NCBI RefSeq assembly: GCF_009674625.1
Contig: NZ_WKJQ01000001.1
Coordinates: forward strand, 1,178,001-1,242,000
DNA from: Haloferax marinum
GTDB lineage: Archaea; Halobacteriota; Halobacteria; Halobacteriales; Haloferacaceae
Direction of reading: 5' to 3'
Length of the DNA stretch: 64,000 nt
The notes below the pieces were generated by a model. It was not told where the DNA came from and ran no database searches. It saw nothing but the letters and a program-made list of their open reading frames with translations. The position numbers were made by a program, and so were the translations under genes. This document shows, piece after piece, positions 18,349 through 26,934 of the stretch (the first letter of the stretch is position 1; each line of letters begins with the position of its first letter).

Positions 18349-19143
18349 CTATCGAACGGCCTCGACGAGACGCTCGACTGCCGCTTCGTCGACGGGGTTC
18401 GTCGTCTCGCCGTCGTGTTTGAGCGCCGTCCCGACGATAGCGCCGTCGGCGACAGAGAGCAGGTCGGGTGCTGTCTCGGGCGTCACCCCACTTCCGATCA
18501 AGACAGGGACGTCGAGCCCACGAGCATCGCGAGCGTCGACGACTCGCTCGAGGACGGTCGTATCGACCGCTTCTCCGGTGCCAGTGCCGCTCACGATGAG
18601 TCCGTCGGCGCTACCGCGTTCGACGAGTTCGGCAACGACGTCGTCTATGGCGCGCTCGGCGAGCGGCGCGGAGTGTTTCACGTCGATATCTGCAAGGATG
18701 GACACGTCAGTATCGAGTTGGTCACGGAGTCGTAACGTTTCGTGGGCCATCCCCTCGATGATCCCTTGGTCAGTAAGACGGGCACCGGTATGGACGTTCA
18801 CACGGACGAACGACCCGCCCGTCGCGGCGGCGATACCGAGCGCACTCCGAACGTCGTTCCTGAGGACGTTCACACCGAACGGAACCGAGACGTGGTCACG
18901 AAGCGTCGCGGCGAGTGCTGCGACGTCAGCCACGACGTGGCGAGGAACGCGGTCCGGATAGAACGGGGCGTCACCGAAGTTTTCGAGCATAATCCCGTCG
19001 ACGCCACCCGATTCGAGTGCCTCCGCGTCCTCACGGAGTCGCGTGCGAAGTTCGCGTCGGTCTCCGTCGAACCCAGGCGACCCAGGGAGCGGCGGTAAGT
19101 GTACCATCCCGATAATCGGGGGTCCCGTACTGAAGATGTCCAT
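18349..19143 (-). CDS. BtpA/SgcQ family TIM-barrel protein
   Basis: The 264 residues match the BtpA family: IIGMVHLPPLPGSPGFDGD at the N-terminus, DGIMLENFGDAPFY, PFGVNVLRNDVRSALGIAAA, RVNVHTGARLTDQGIIEG, ADIDVKHSAPLAER, and VLIGSGVTPETAPDLL. BtpA was named for photosystem I stability in cyanobacteria, and SgcQ is a relative in a sugar locus. In non-photosynthetic archaea the role is unknown but the barrel resembles sugar or nucleoside phosphate enzymes. A TTAAG-type TATA element lies about 25 bases before the start on the minus strand. Confidence 0.85.
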   Translation of the reverse strand: MDIFSTGPPIIGMVHLPPLPGSPGFDGDRRELRTRLREDAEALESGGVDGIMLENFGDAPFYPDRVPRHVVADVAALAATLRDHVSVPFGVNVLRNDVRSALGIAAATGGSFVRVNVHTGARLTDQGIIEGMAHETLRLRDQLDTDVSILADIDVKHSAPLAERAIDDVVAELVERGSADGLIVSGTGTGEAVDTTVLERVVDARDARGLDVPVLIGSGVTPETAPDLLSVADGAIVGTALKHDGETTNPVDEAAVERLVEAVR

Positions 19144-19316
19144 GTCCTGCGTGGCCCTCCCAGAGACTTAATCGTGAACATCGACCCGGTCGGTACGCTG
19201 GTGTACCGAAGCGGATACTGAAGCAAACACCGAAGGGACTGAGGGACATCGGTGAGACGGCAAAGCGTTACGAAAAAGAGTGCTCTAGGTCCACCGGCGA
19301 CACACAGTTCGCTGGG

Positions 19317-19586
19317 TTACGTACAGGTAATCGTCTCGCCATCGGTATCGATGTGTCCCCGCTCAGTGAGCGTGCGGAGAATCGGATAGAGGGCAAGCGA
19401 GTTCATCTGTAGCATGTTGGTCAGTTCTGCGGGCGTCGGTTCGTCAGCGACGTCGACGGCGAGGTAGACGAGTTTCGCTCCATCCGACTCGAGGTCGTTG
19501 GGCACCGAGGTGAGCGTGTGATTCTGGGGCGTCTGCTCGTCGACGTCGTCGCTCGACGAAGCAGCGTGGAACACGTTATCAGTCAC
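19317..19586 (-). CDS. Small winged-helix protein linked to phaB
   Basis: An 89-residue protein whose C-terminal 60 residues look like a winged helix: AKLVYLAVDVADEPTPAELT, NMLQMNSLALYPILRTLTERG (recognition helix) and HIDTDGETITCT (wing). The first 25 residues are polar and probably disordered. It starts with GTG one base after the stop codon of phaB, so it is in that transcript and may regulate the PHA locus. No effector domain is present. Confidence 0.65.
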   Translation of the reverse strand: MTDNVFHAASSSDDVDEQTPQNHTLTSVPNDLESDGAKLVYLAVDVADEPTPAELTNMLQMNSLALYPILRTLTERGHIDTDGETITCT

Positions 19587-19587
19587 G

Positions 19588-20331
19588 TTACCACTCCATC
19601 CCGCCGTTGACGCCGAGTATCTGGCCGGTCATGTACCCCGAGTCTTCGCTCGCGACGAACGAGACGATACCCGAGATGTCGGAAACCGTCGCAAAGCAGC
19701 CGAGGGGAATCCGCTCGCGAATCTTCTCTTGGATGTGTTCGTCGACATTTTCGAGCATGTCCGTCTTCGTGAATCCGGGGGCAACACAGTTGACTGTCGA
19801 GTCGGACCTCGCGAGCTCGAGTGCGAGCGTTCGGGTGAACCCGAACAGACCGCTCTTGGTCGTCGCGTAGTTCGCCTGTCCGTAGTTACCCTGTTGGCCG
19901 ACGACACTCGAGATGTTGATGACGCGCCCCTCGTCAGCCTGCTTGATATCGTCGTAGAAGGCTTTCGTGGAGTTGAACACGCCGCCGAGGTTCACATCGA
20001 TGACCTGCTCCCAGTCCTCGCGAGTCATCTTCTTGAACGTCCGGTCACGGGTGATACCCGCGTTGTTCACGAGGACGTCGATCGGGCCGAACGCGTCGTG
20101 GACCCGGTCAGCCATTCCCATCATCTCGTCGTAGTCGGAGACGTCACCTTGGAGGGCGATTGCCGTCCCACCGTCGGCTTCTATCGCGTCGACGACGTCG
20201 TACGCTTCTGCCTCGGAACTCCGATAGTTGACGACGACGTTGAAGCCGTCTTCTGCTAGTTGTTCGGCGATACCACGGCCAATTCCACGTGAAGAACCTG
20301 TCACCACACAGGTGCGATTGCGTTCCGTCAT
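19588..20331 (-). CDS. phaB: Acetoacetyl-CoA reductase-like SDR (PhaB/FabG)
   Basis: NAD(P)H-dependent reduction of 3-ketoacyl-CoA to 3-hydroxyacyl-CoA, the monomer for PHA. The 247 residues have the Rossmann motif TGSSRGIGRG (11-20), NNAG (89-92), and the catalytic Ser142, Tyr155 and Lys159 (GQANYATTKSG). The C-terminus TGQILGVNGGMEW is typical of PhaB/FabG. Haloarchaea lack classical fatty-acid synthesis, and the PHA neighbours favour PhaB. The ATG at 20331 gives the family length; the longer frame to 20451 has no similarity. Confidence 0.88.
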   Translation of the reverse strand: MTERNRTCVVTGSSRGIGRGIAEQLAEDGFNVVVNYRSSEAEAYDVVDAIEADGGTAIALQGDVSDYDEMMGMADRVHDAFGPIDVLVNNAGITRDRTFKKMTREDWEQVIDVNLGGVFNSTKAFYDDIKQADEGRVINISSVVGQQGNYGQANYATTKSGLFGFTRTLALELARSDSTVNCVAPGFTKTDMLENVDEHIQEKIRERIPLGCFATVSDISGIVSFVASEDSGYMTGQILGVNGGMEW

Positions 20332-20588
20332 TGTGTTTCTCGTGAGGGGACCACACTTCGAGGCGACTTCTCGTCCACCACCTTGCTGATTGCATCCAGC
20401 TCCTCGGTCGTGTAAGGCCAGTGACCCTCTATGTAACGAGGGCCGTGTCATTCTACATAACCGTTACCTAGAACAGCCCTTATACACAGAAACCGAGTTT
20501 ATACAAGTTTAATCATACCACTCACATATCGTCGTGCCTGTGCGTGGCAACATCGACCGACTGGACCAAAAACGGCCAGATTGGACGA
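20332..20588. promoter_or_regulatory. phaB upstream region
   Basis: No gene is visible in these 257 bases between the phaJ-like stop and phaB. The part near 20455-20530 is markedly AT-rich (minus-strand TATA candidates around TTATACA at 20480-20486 and TTTATAC at 20499-20505), which would give phaB a leader of roughly 120 bases or more. Confidence 0.35.
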
Positions 20589-21236
20589 CTACGTCGGGAG
20601 GTCGTCGACGAGGACGACTGCCTCGCCATCGACGATCATCTCGCCGGATTCGTCGACGACGTCTGTCGTGAGTCGGAACTTGTCGTCTCCGAGTTGTTCG
20701 ACGACTTCGATGACGGCCGTGTAGCGCTGACCGATCGTTGCAGGACGGGTAAAGCGGATATCCTGCGAGAGATAGATGGTCAACCCTGGAAGTCGGGCGA
20801 GTGCAGCGCTAATCAGGCCAAGGACGAGGATACCGTGAGCGATTGGTTCGCCGAAGCGGGAGTTACTCGCGAACGCCTCGTCGAGGTGGAGTCTGTTCGT
20901 ATCGCCAGTCGCATCGGCGAAGGCCTCGACGTTCGCTTCGGAGATTACCTTCGAGAAGCGGAGGGTGTCTCCTACAGTCACATCGGTGTCGCACGCAACG
21001 TCTCGCTCGAGCGACCACCCACGCCGTGAGTACCCAATCGACACCTCCGACGACTCAGTGGCCTCCCCATCGATGTCTCCGCCACTAAACGCGGAGAGGA
21101 CCGCCTGGTTCGCCTCGGAGATGTTCTTCAGCATCTGCGCCGATGCGTTCGTCCACGCACGGGTCACCTCCGCCATCGTTCGCCCCGAGGCCGCGAACAG
21201 TGACGACACGTCTTGTTGTGGGTCGCCGTCACTCAT
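20589..21236 (-). CDS. phaJ: MaoC-type (R)-enoyl-CoA hydratase with helical N-terminal extension
   Basis: Converts enoyl-CoA to (R)-3-hydroxyacyl-CoA, linking acyl-CoA pools to PHA synthesis. The MaoC hot-dog domain covers about residues 78-210. The hydratase signature FADATGDTNRLHLDEAFA has the catalytic Asp112 and His117, then FGEPIAHGIL. Residues 1-60 form an extra helical stretch (TRAWTNASAQMLKNISEANQ) resembling phasin sequence, which could direct the enzyme to PHA granules; that is inference. It is divergent from phaR across a shared 149-base promoter region. Confidence 0.85.
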   Translation of the reverse strand: MSDGDPQQDVSSLFAASGRTMAEVTRAWTNASAQMLKNISEANQAVLSAFSGGDIDGEATESSEVSIGYSRRGWSLERDVACDTDVTVGDTLRFSKVISEANVEAFADATGDTNRLHLDEAFASNSRFGEPIAHGILVLGLISAALARLPGLTIYLSQDIRFTRPATIGQRYTAVIEVVEQLGDDKFRLTTDVVDESGEMIVDGEAVVLVDDLPT

Positions 21237-21315
21237 CGGTAGCCCATCCTGTGTGACCAGTTCGGCACCGTCGTCGGGGGGGTCGGACCGCCGTCCGTTC
21301 TTCTAAACCATCTCT

Positions 21316-21362
21316 TACCATCGTATACCATTTGAGGGCATCGTGGGGAAATTATATATAAT
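21316..21362. promoter_or_regulatory. phaR promoter and candidate operator
   Basis: A 12-base perfect palindrome, ATTATATATAAT (21351-21362), sits 24 bases before the phaR ATG and includes the TATA box. Two TACCAT copies at 21316 and 21326 are spaced 10 bases apart, one DNA turn. AbrB-type proteins bind as dimers or tetramers to such sites, so autoregulation by PhaR, as described for Haloferax mediterranei, is plausible. The assignment of these exact bases is inference. Confidence 0.45.
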
Positions 21363-21385
21363 CCACGACCGTTGTCTCAACCGAG

Positions 21386-21700
21386 ATGACGAACAACGAC
21401 GATGTGCTGTGGCCTCCTGCCATGTTCACCGAGCAGTTGCGCAAGGCAGGCGAGGAGTTCACCCAGCAGCAACAACGGTTCTACGAGCAGTTGCTCGCTG
21501 CGAACCAGGGAGGGTCCGCCGGCGGTCTCTCCGACTTCGGTGCGATGAGTATGGGGACTGCGATGTTCAAAACCCGCGTCCAGAGTGGTGGCCGATTGAG
21601 CATCCCCGATGCAGAACGCGAGGCATTAGGTATCGACGAAGGCGACCTCGTGCAGGCGTTCGTCATCCCAATCAGCAAACAGAGAGACAACAATGAGTGA
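21386..21700 (+). CDS. phaR: AbrB-family PHA regulator
   Basis: The 104 residues have a glutamine-rich helical N-terminus (EQLRKAGEEFTQQQQRFYEQ) and a C-terminal swapped-hairpin AbrB/SpoVT domain (FKTRVQSGGRLSIPDAE, residues about 62-95, ALGIDEGDLVQAFVIPI). In haloarchaea such a gene begins the phaRP operon and its product controls granule-protein expression and binds granules through its non-AbrB part. It overlaps the phaP start by 8 bases, so expression is coupled. Confidence 0.85.
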   Translation: MTNNDDVLWPPAMFTEQLRKAGEEFTQQQQRFYEQLLAANQGGSAGGLSDFGAMSMGTAMFKTRVQSGGRLSIPDAEREALGIDEGDLVQAFVIPISKQRDNNE

Positions 21701-22187
21701 ATCAAACTTCGGTTTTGACCCCGTTTCGCAGCTGATGGAACCGTTCGGTATGGTCACGCAGATGCAGCGACAGTCGCTCGAGCAAGCACGAGAGGCAACC
21801 CGCGAGGGATTCGAACTGCAAAAGCGCCTCGTACACGCTGCGGCCGACAGTGTCGAGTCCCAGCAGACCGCTCAGCAGAAGAGTAGCGAGCTCACCCGGT
21901 CGTCCGTCCAAACGGCAGTCGACGCGATGCAGGAGTCGACGCAAGGCGAAGAGCGAACTCTGGGTGACTTCTCCGAAGTCGTCGACGAGCAGTTCGACGC
22001 GATGGACGAGATGTCCGAGCAAGCGTGGGACGCCGTCCACCAGTCGATAGACGGGAACGTCGAAGCCTACGACGAACTGGTCGACCAGTACGCCTCGTTC
22101 GTCGACGACTCGTTCGAACTCTACCTCGAGTCACTCGCCGCGGCCGAGGCCACAGCGACCGACGAGTCTCCCGCAGACACAGAGTAA
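21693..22187 (+). CDS. phaP: PHA granule-associated protein (phasin)
   Basis: A 164-residue, fully helical, acidic protein: SQLMEPFGMVTQMQRQSLEQ and a long series of amphipathic heptad-like repeats rich in Gln, Glu and Ala (TVQTAVDAMQE-type stretches, YDELVDQYASFVDDSFELY). The size and location match haloarchaeal PhaP, the main surface protein of PHA granules. It has no catalytic residues. The start overlaps phaR by 8 bases and phaE follows after 40 bases. Confidence 0.82.
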   Translation: MSESNFGFDPVSQLMEPFGMVTQMQRQSLEQAREATREGFELQKRLVHAAADSVESQQTAQQKSSELTRSSVQTAVDAMQESTQGEERTLGDFSEVVDEQFDAMDEMSEQAWDAVHQSIDGNVEAYDELVDQYASFVDDSFELYLESLAAAEATATDESPADTE

Positions 22188-22227
22188 CACCCGAATCACG
22201 AAGTAATAACGACTCGAATCACCAACC

Positions 22228-22782
22228 ATGAGCGACGCGACACCAAACGAAGACAGTCTCGACCAGTGGGCCGAGATGATGAACGAGATGAACCGAACGA
22301 CCCTCGAAGCGTTCGAGGAGAGCGTCCAGATGCAGGCGCAGTTCGTCGAATCGTGGATCGACACGGTCGAAAACGACCAGGCGGTCGTCGAGACGATGGA
22401 CGAAGGGCTCGAGGGCTACGCGCATGCCTACCAGACCTGGATGGACGCCGCAGTGCAGATGCTCGAGCGGACGAACGACGCCGTCGAAGGAGAAGATATC
22501 TCGACTGACGAGTTCCGAGATATCTGGCTGCGCGCCGCGAACCAGTCGTTCAAAGACGTCATGGAGACCAGCACCTTCGCTGCCGTCACAGGAGCGACTG
22601 TGAGCGACGTTCTCGAGTACCAAGAGAAGGTCGACGAGACGGCCGCCGAGACGCTGCACTCGCTCGGCTTCGCGACCAAGAACGACGTCCAAGAGATCGG
22701 TGAGCGACTGGTCGAGTTCGAACGACGACAGCACGCCGTCGAGAAGAAACTCGACCGACTGCTCGACGCCATGGAGTCATGA
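22228..22782 (+). CDS. phaE: Class III PHA synthase subunit PhaE
   Basis: The non-catalytic partner of PhaC. The 184 residues are helical and acidic: [19 protein letters not shown], a central [20 protein letters not shown], and a C-terminal coiled coil ([20 protein letters not shown]). The last is the conserved archaeal PhaE end segment. The family is much shorter than bacterial PhaE and this length fits haloarchaeal members. The stop codon overlaps the phaC start (ATGA), so the two subunits are translationally coupled. Confidence 0.9.
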   Translation: MSDATPNEDSLDQWAEMMNEMNRTTLEAFEESVQMQAQFVESWIDTVENDQAVVETMDEGLEGYAHAYQTWMDAAVQMLERTNDAVEGEDISTDEFRDIWLRAANQSFKDVMETSTFAAVTGATVSDVLEYQEKVDETAAETLHSLGFATKNDVQEIGERLVEFERRQHAVEKKLDRLLDAMES

Positions 22783-24140
22783 ATCCGTTCACTGCAGCGA
22801 TGAACTTCCAGCGCAAGCAGTTCGAGACTGCGGCCGAGGCGTTCGAAACGAATGCCTCCCTTCCGGCGCAGGTCGAGCGAGCGAACGCCGTCGAGGTCGG
22901 ACAGACGCCGAGTGAGGTCGTCTACGAAGAGAACAAACTCCAGCTTCTCCATTACGAGTCGCAGACCGAATCGCAGTACGACGTCCCGATTCTCGTCGTG
23001 TACGCCCTCATCAACCGGCCGTACATCCTCGACCTCCAACCGGACCGAAGCGTCGTCCGCACGCTCCTCGAGAACGGGTTCGACGTCTACCTCATCGACT
23101 GGGGAGAGCCATCACTTCTCGACGCTTCACTCACGCTCGACGACTACGTCAACCGCTATCTGGAGAACTGTGTCGACGTCGTTCGCGAGCGCTCGGGACA
23201 AGATTCCATCAACGTCCTCGGCTACTGTATGGGAGGAACGATGAGTGCGATGTACGCCGCGCTCCACCCCGAGAAGGTTCGAAACCTCGGTCTGATGGCC
23301 GCGGGACTCTGCTTCGACCAGACGGGTGGCGTCCTCGAACGCTGGGGGGACGAATCGTACTTCACGCCTGAAGCCGTCACCGAGGCGTTCGGCAACGTCC
23401 CCTCCGAATTCCTCGACCTCGGGTTCGCACTGATGGACCCAGTGGGCAACTTCGTGACGAAGTACGTCCGCTTTTACGACAACCTCGAGGACGACGAATT
23501 CGTCGAGAACTTCGCGCGGATGGAACGGTGGCTCGGCGATGGCATCGACGTGGCTGGCGAGACGTACCGACAGTTCCTCGAAGACATCTACCAGTCGAAC
23601 AAGCTCGTCAGTGGTGAGCTATATCTGGGCGACTCCCGCGTCGATTTGTCGGCGGTGGATATGCCAGTCCTCCAGATTACGGGCGAATACGACCACCTCA
23701 TCCCACCGGAAGCGAGTACGCCCTTCAACGACTTCGTCGCCAGCGACGACACGGCCGTCATGGAGTTCCCGACCGGTCACATCGGGCTGTCGGTGTCGTC
23801 GAGTTCCCACGAGCAACTCTGGCCCGATGTCTGCGAGTGGTTCGCCGAGCGGTCGGCGACGGACGAGGCGACGACCCAATCGAGTGACGCTGACTCGTCG
23901 TCGCCCGTCGAAGAGATGGAGACGCCGGAACCAGACGCTGATGCAACCGCTCAGACCGACGACCTCGAAACGATCGACGGCATCGGACCGAACTACGCAC
24001 AGCGACTCCGCGATGCGGGTGTGACGAGTCCCACCGACCTCGCGAACGCGGACGCGGACGCGTTGGTGGCGGCCATCGGCGTCGGCGCTGAGCGAGTCCA
24101 AACCTGGATCGACGAGGCGCGACAACGACTGAGTGAGTGA
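22779..24140 (+). CDS. phaC: Class III PHA synthase catalytic subunit PhaC with C-terminal helix-hairpin-helix domain
   Basis: Polymerises (R)-3-hydroxyacyl-CoA into polyhydroxyalkanoate. An alpha/beta hydrolase of about 355 residues carries the lipase-like box GYCMGG with catalytic Cys150, Asp305 ([10 protein letters not shown]) and His334 (PTGHIGL). A Ser/Glu/Asp-rich linker (about 358-396) leads to a helix-hairpin-helix domain ([19 protein letters not shown], 397-453) like those in DNA-binding or protein-tethering modules. The hydrolase part plus PhaE make the active synthase; the extension might tether granules or DNA, which is unproven. Confidence 0.93.
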   Translation: MNPFTAAMNFQRKQFETAAEAFETNASLPAQVERANAVEVGQTPSEVVYEENKLQLLHYESQTESQYDVPILVVYALINRPYILDLQPDRSVVRTLLENGFDVYLIDWGEPSLLDASLTLDDYVNRYLENCVDVVRERSGQDSINVLGYCMGGTMSAMYAALHPEKVRNLGLMAAGLCFDQTGGVLERWGDESYFTPEAVTEAFGNVPSEFLDLGFALMDPVGNFVTKYVRFYDNLEDDEFVENFARMERWLGDGIDVAGETYRQFLEDIYQSNKLVSGELYLGDSRVDLSAVDMPVLQITGEYDHLIPPEASTPFNDFVASDDTAVMEFPTGHIGLSVSSSSHEQLWPDVCEWFAERSATDEATTQSSDADSSSPVEEMETPEPDADATAQTDDLETIDGIGPNYAQRLRDAGVTSPTDLANADADALVAAIGVGAERVQTWIDEARQRLSE

Positions 24141-24176
24141 CGCGTCAGAGCGTACACAGGACCGACGAGTACCAGT

Positions 24177-25208
24177 TCACTGGTGCGTCGCTCCGAACGA
24201 CTGTTCTTCCCCTGTCTCGATGTGAATCGGCCCCGTCACTGGTTCCTGCTCACGATACCACGCGACAGTCGCGTCGATAGCCGTTTCGAGCGACGTCGCC
24301 GTTACGGCGTCGCCGAACGCGTTTCGGAACTTCGAGTCGTCGACGATGTACGGTGCTTCGAACGAGTATCGTCGTTCGACGAACTCCTTTAGCGGCGGCG
24401 AGTTGACGAAGCCGTCGAGCGACGAACTCACGGCCCCGCCCAGCGTCAGCAACGGCCCAGAGAGATAGACGATTCGGGGGAGAACCGGGTCGACCTCCGC
24501 GGCGTCGTAGACGAGTTCGACGAACTGTCGCGTCGAGACGGTTTCGGGATTCGGGACGTGCCACGCCTCGCCAAGTGCGTCGTCTCGTTCACCGAGGAGA
24601 ACGAGGGCGCGTGCGAAGTCGGGGACGTAGGTGTAGGTGTGTGGAAGTTTTGGTTTCCCGAGGACCCTCGCAGGCTTGCCGTCGACCGCCTCACCGAACA
24701 CCTGCTCGCCGACCACAGAGTTGCGGACGCGCGGTCCGAAGAAGTCGCTTGCGCGGCCGATGGTCGCCTCGATTCGCCCCTCGTCGTGGGCGTCGAGGAC
24801 CATTCGCGCACACTCTGCGCGGGTTCTGCCGTTGGGGCCAGTGGCCGCATATGGCAGGTCTTCCGTGATTCTGTCGTCGACGTCGCCGTACATGTAGAGG
24901 TTCTCGGCGACGACCAGTCGCGCACCGGTGGCTTCGACACCTTCGACGATGCCGCGAGTCAACTCCGGAAACAGGTCGGGCCACAGGTCGTACGGCGGTT
25001 GCGCGCAGTGATAGACCACGTCGGCGTCTTCGAACGCCGCTTTCGCGAGAGCTGCGTCAGTCACGTCGATACGCCGATGCTCGGCCCCCACAGGGAGTTT
25101 GTCGGTGACGTGTCGCGCCACCACAGCGACGTCGTCACCACGTTCTCGGAGATGTTCTGCGACCGCGAGTCCGACCGGACCGGCCCCGACCACGACGTGT
25201 GTCGTCAT
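24177..25208 (-). CDS. NAD-dependent epimerase/dehydratase family protein
   Basis: An extended-type short-chain dehydrogenase of 343 residues. It has an N-terminal Rossmann motif ([16 protein letters not shown]), [14 protein letters not shown], and the region [12 protein letters not shown] in which tyrosine stands in the usual place. A lysine of the YxxxK pair is not evident, so the enzyme may be atypical. The substrate is unknown (nucleoside-diphosphate sugar is the family default). The ATG at 25208 was chosen; one three codons upstream (25217) is possible. It is divergent from the ribosomal cluster. Confidence 0.78.
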   Translation of the reverse strand: MTTHVVVGAGPVGLAVAEHLRERGDDVAVVARHVTDKLPVGAEHRRIDVTDAALAKAAFEDADVVYHCAQPPYDLWPDLFPELTRGIVEGVEATGARLVVAENLYMYGDVDDRITEDLPYAATGPNGRTRAECARMVLDAHDEGRIEATIGRASDFFGPRVRNSVVGEQVFGEAVDGKPARVLGKPKLPHTYTYVPDFARALVLLGERDDALGEAWHVPNPETVSTRQFVELVYDAAEVDPVLPRIVYLSGPLLTLGGAVSSSLDGFVNSPPLKEFVERRYSFEAPYIVDDSKFRNAFGDAVTATSLETAIDATVAWYREQEPVTGPIHIETGEEQSFGATHQ

Positions 25209-25297
25209 ACCATTCATACGCGCAGAATCGACATAGCGGTGTCTAGGGGGCGCACACCGGAGTCGTCAGGGAGGTTCTCGCCGACGCGACTCGTAGG

Positions 25298-25305
25298 GTT
25301 TATCC
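25298..25305 (+). promoter_or_regulatory. TATA box of the eL43-rpoP-pcc1 cluster
   Basis: GTTTATCC lies 27-34 bases before the eL43 ATG at 25332, the spacing of a leaderless haloarchaeal promoter. It probably drives the five closely packed genes that follow. Confidence 0.45.
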
Positions 25306-25331
25306 ATACTGCTGAGGTAGTTGGCGGTACT

Positions 25332-25601
25332 ATGGCCGACAAGAAGGCACGATCCGTTGGAAGTGCCGGGCGCTTCGGTGCTCGGTACGGCCGTGTCGCC
25401 CGCCGCCGCGTCAAGGAAATCGAAGCAGAGATGCGAAACTCGAAAGTCGACGGCGACGACGTCACCCGCGTCGGAACCGGCATCTGGAAGAACGAGAAGA
25501 CCGGCGAGGTCTTCACTGGCGGTACCTACCGTCCCCAGACCCCCGCAGGAAAGCAGGTTCGCCGTTCCATCCGCGCCGCACTCACCGGCGAGTCGGAATA
25601 A
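25332..25601 (+). CDS. rpl43e: Ribosomal protein eL43 (L37Ae) without zinc-finger cysteines
   Basis: The 89-residue large-subunit protein keeps the family ends: [20 protein letters not shown] at residues 10-29 and [20 protein letters not shown] near the C-terminus. It also keeps TRVGTGIW in the middle. The zinc ribbon (two CxxC pairs) present in most archaeal and eukaryotic members is absent: there is no cysteine in the whole protein, and the places of the pairs read NSKVDGDD and KNEKTGEV. The frame is intact, so this is a real loss and not an error artefact as far as can be seen. Confidence 0.93.
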   Translation: MADKKARSVGSAGRFGARYGRVARRRVKEIEAEMRNSKVDGDDVTRVGTGIWKNEKTGEVFTGGTYRPQTPAGKQVRRSIRAALTGESE

Positions 25602-25631
25602 CCGAGTACCCTCGATTCCTCACATCTCACA

Positions 25632-25766
25632 ATGAGCTACAAGTGTTCCCGGTGCAAACGCGACGTCGAACTGGACGAGTTCGGTGGCGTTCGTTGCCCG
25701 TACTGTGGGCACCGCGTCCTGCTGAAGGAGCGGACCCCCAACGTGAAAGAAGTCAACGTCGAGTAA
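25632..25766 (+). CDS. rpoP: DNA-directed RNA polymerase subunit P (Rpb12-like)
   Basis: A 44-residue protein with a single zinc ribbon: CSRC at residues 5-8 and CPYC at 22-25, followed by [16 protein letters not shown]. This is the archaeal subunit P, which helps hold the polymerase assembly platform and open-complex formation. It lies 30 bases behind eL43 and one base before the pcc1 start codon. The clustering of these genes is common in archaea. Confidence 0.95.
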   Translation: MSYKCSRCKRDVELDEFGGVRCPYCGHRVLLKERTPNVKEVNVE

Positions 25767-25767
25767 C

Positions 25768-26037
25768 GTGCGCCCCGCGCACAGCGCTTCTCTCGAGTTC
25801 GACTACCCCGACGAGCGGCGCGCACGCATCGTCGAACAGAGCGTCGCCGTCGAAGTCGGGGAGATAGACGACGCGCGGTCGCGTGCGCACGCCGAGCGCG
25901 ATGGCCGGACTGTCGTGGTGACCGTCGACGCCGACGACATCGTCGCACTTCGCGCCGGGGTAAACACGTGGATTCGCCTCGTAGAGACCGCAGAAGCCGT
26001 CGCAGTCGCGAGCGAGAATCGTTCCCAAACTGCGTAG
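25768..26037 (+). CDS. pcc1: KEOPS complex subunit Pcc1
   Basis: The 89-residue protein is the dimerisation subunit of KEOPS, which makes N6-threonylcarbamoyladenosine at position 37 of tRNAs. The sequence has the typical short alpha/beta fold: HSASLEFDYPDERRARIVEQ, GRTVVVTVDADDIVALRAGVNTWIRL. It starts with GTG one base after the rpoP stop codon, so it is in the same transcript. Confidence 0.88.
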   Translation: MRPAHSASLEFDYPDERRARIVEQSVAVEVGEIDDARSRAHAERDGRTVVVTVDADDIVALRAGVNTWIRLVETAEAVAVASENRSQTA

Positions 26038-26080
26038 CAGACCGCGGGTGTTTTAGGGCCGGCGTCCCGTCGGTTCGGGT

Positions 26081-26464
26081 ATGCAGGGAAGTCTGCCGCC
26101 GGAAGCGCAAGAGAAGCTCGAAGAACTGCAGAACCTTCAGGAGACCGCACAGAGCGTCTCCGAGCAGAAGCAGTCCTCCGAGACGGCACTCAACGAAGCT
26201 CAGACGGCGCTCAACACGCTCGAAGACGTCGATTCTGACTCGAAGATGTACCGCGAAGTCGGTGAACTCCTCATCGAGACGGACTACGAGGCGGCTCAAG
26301 AAGACCTCGAAGAGAAGGTCGAGAACCTCGAAGTTCGCGTCGAGCAGCTGACGAAGCAAGAAGAGCGCGTCCAAGAGAAGTTCGAGAGTCTGCAGGAAGA
26401 GCTCCAGCAGATGCTGCAGGGTGGCGCAGGCGGTGCCGGCCCGATGGGCCCCGGCGGCGCATAA
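26081..26464 (+). CDS. pfdB: Prefoldin subunit beta
   Basis: A 127-residue prefoldin beta chain. Two long coiled-coil helices (about residues 6-50 and 70-115; [20 protein letters not shown] and [20 protein letters not shown]) flank the beta hairpin [15 protein letters not shown]. The tail is glycine-rich ([14 protein letters not shown]). Prefoldin captures unfolded proteins and hands them to the thermosome. It ends one base before the DUF3194 gene starts. Confidence 0.94.
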   Translation: MQGSLPPEAQEKLEELQNLQETAQSVSEQKQSSETALNEAQTALNTLEDVDSDSKMYREVGELLIETDYEAAQEDLEEKVENLEVRVEQLTKQEERVQEKFESLQEELQQMLQGGAGGAGPMGPGGA

Positions 26465-26719
26465 ATGCCACAGCCGACGGACGAAGAAGTGGTCCAGACC
26501 GCCGCCGAGGCGGCCGAGGGCCTCATCTTCGCCCGGTTCAAGCAGTCGCGCGTCACTGACTTCGACGTCACTGTGACGTTCGAAGACGGCGTGCTCGACG
26601 TCGACGTGTACATCAACGCACCCGACGACGCCGACGACGCCGAAGCGGTCGCCGACGAGGCGGCCCGAACGGCACAGGAAGCCGTGGACGAACTGTTCGC
26701 GGCCGCCGACGAAGAGTAG
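26465..26719 (+). CDS. DUF3194 protein encoded behind prefoldin beta
   Basis: The 84 residues match DUF3194: a short helix (EEVVQTAAEAAEGLIFARF), a two-strand part (VTDFDVTVTFEDGVLDVDVY) and a C-terminal helix of about 30 Ala/Asp/Glu-rich residues. The family is confined to archaea, and the gene commonly follows pfdB directly as here (no intergenic base). The conserved pairing suggests a chaperone- or translation-related role, which is inference. Confidence 0.85.
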   Translation: MPQPTDEEVVQTAAEAAEGLIFARFKQSRVTDFDVTVTFEDGVLDVDVYINAPDDADDAEAVADEAARTAQEAVDELFAAADEE

Positions 26720-26934
26720 GGTTTTCTGCGGGCACCCCCCGCGTCTCGCTCGACCGGTGAGCGACGCGTCGGTCGTCACGAAACTAGTACTCCACCATCG
26801 TCCGATGATTTTTCCCACGAACGACGAATCAACGCCACAAATCGTCGTTTTCGTTGTGATAACCGAACCCCAACCGGGTTGGGACTGTCCAATCGTCCGA
26901 TACAATTATCAGTAACAATGATGTATGTTACCCC

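Noticed and set aside
25332..25601. Frameshift in the eL43 gene as the cause of cysteine loss
   Set aside because: Conserved segments before, within and after the zinc region are in the same frame.
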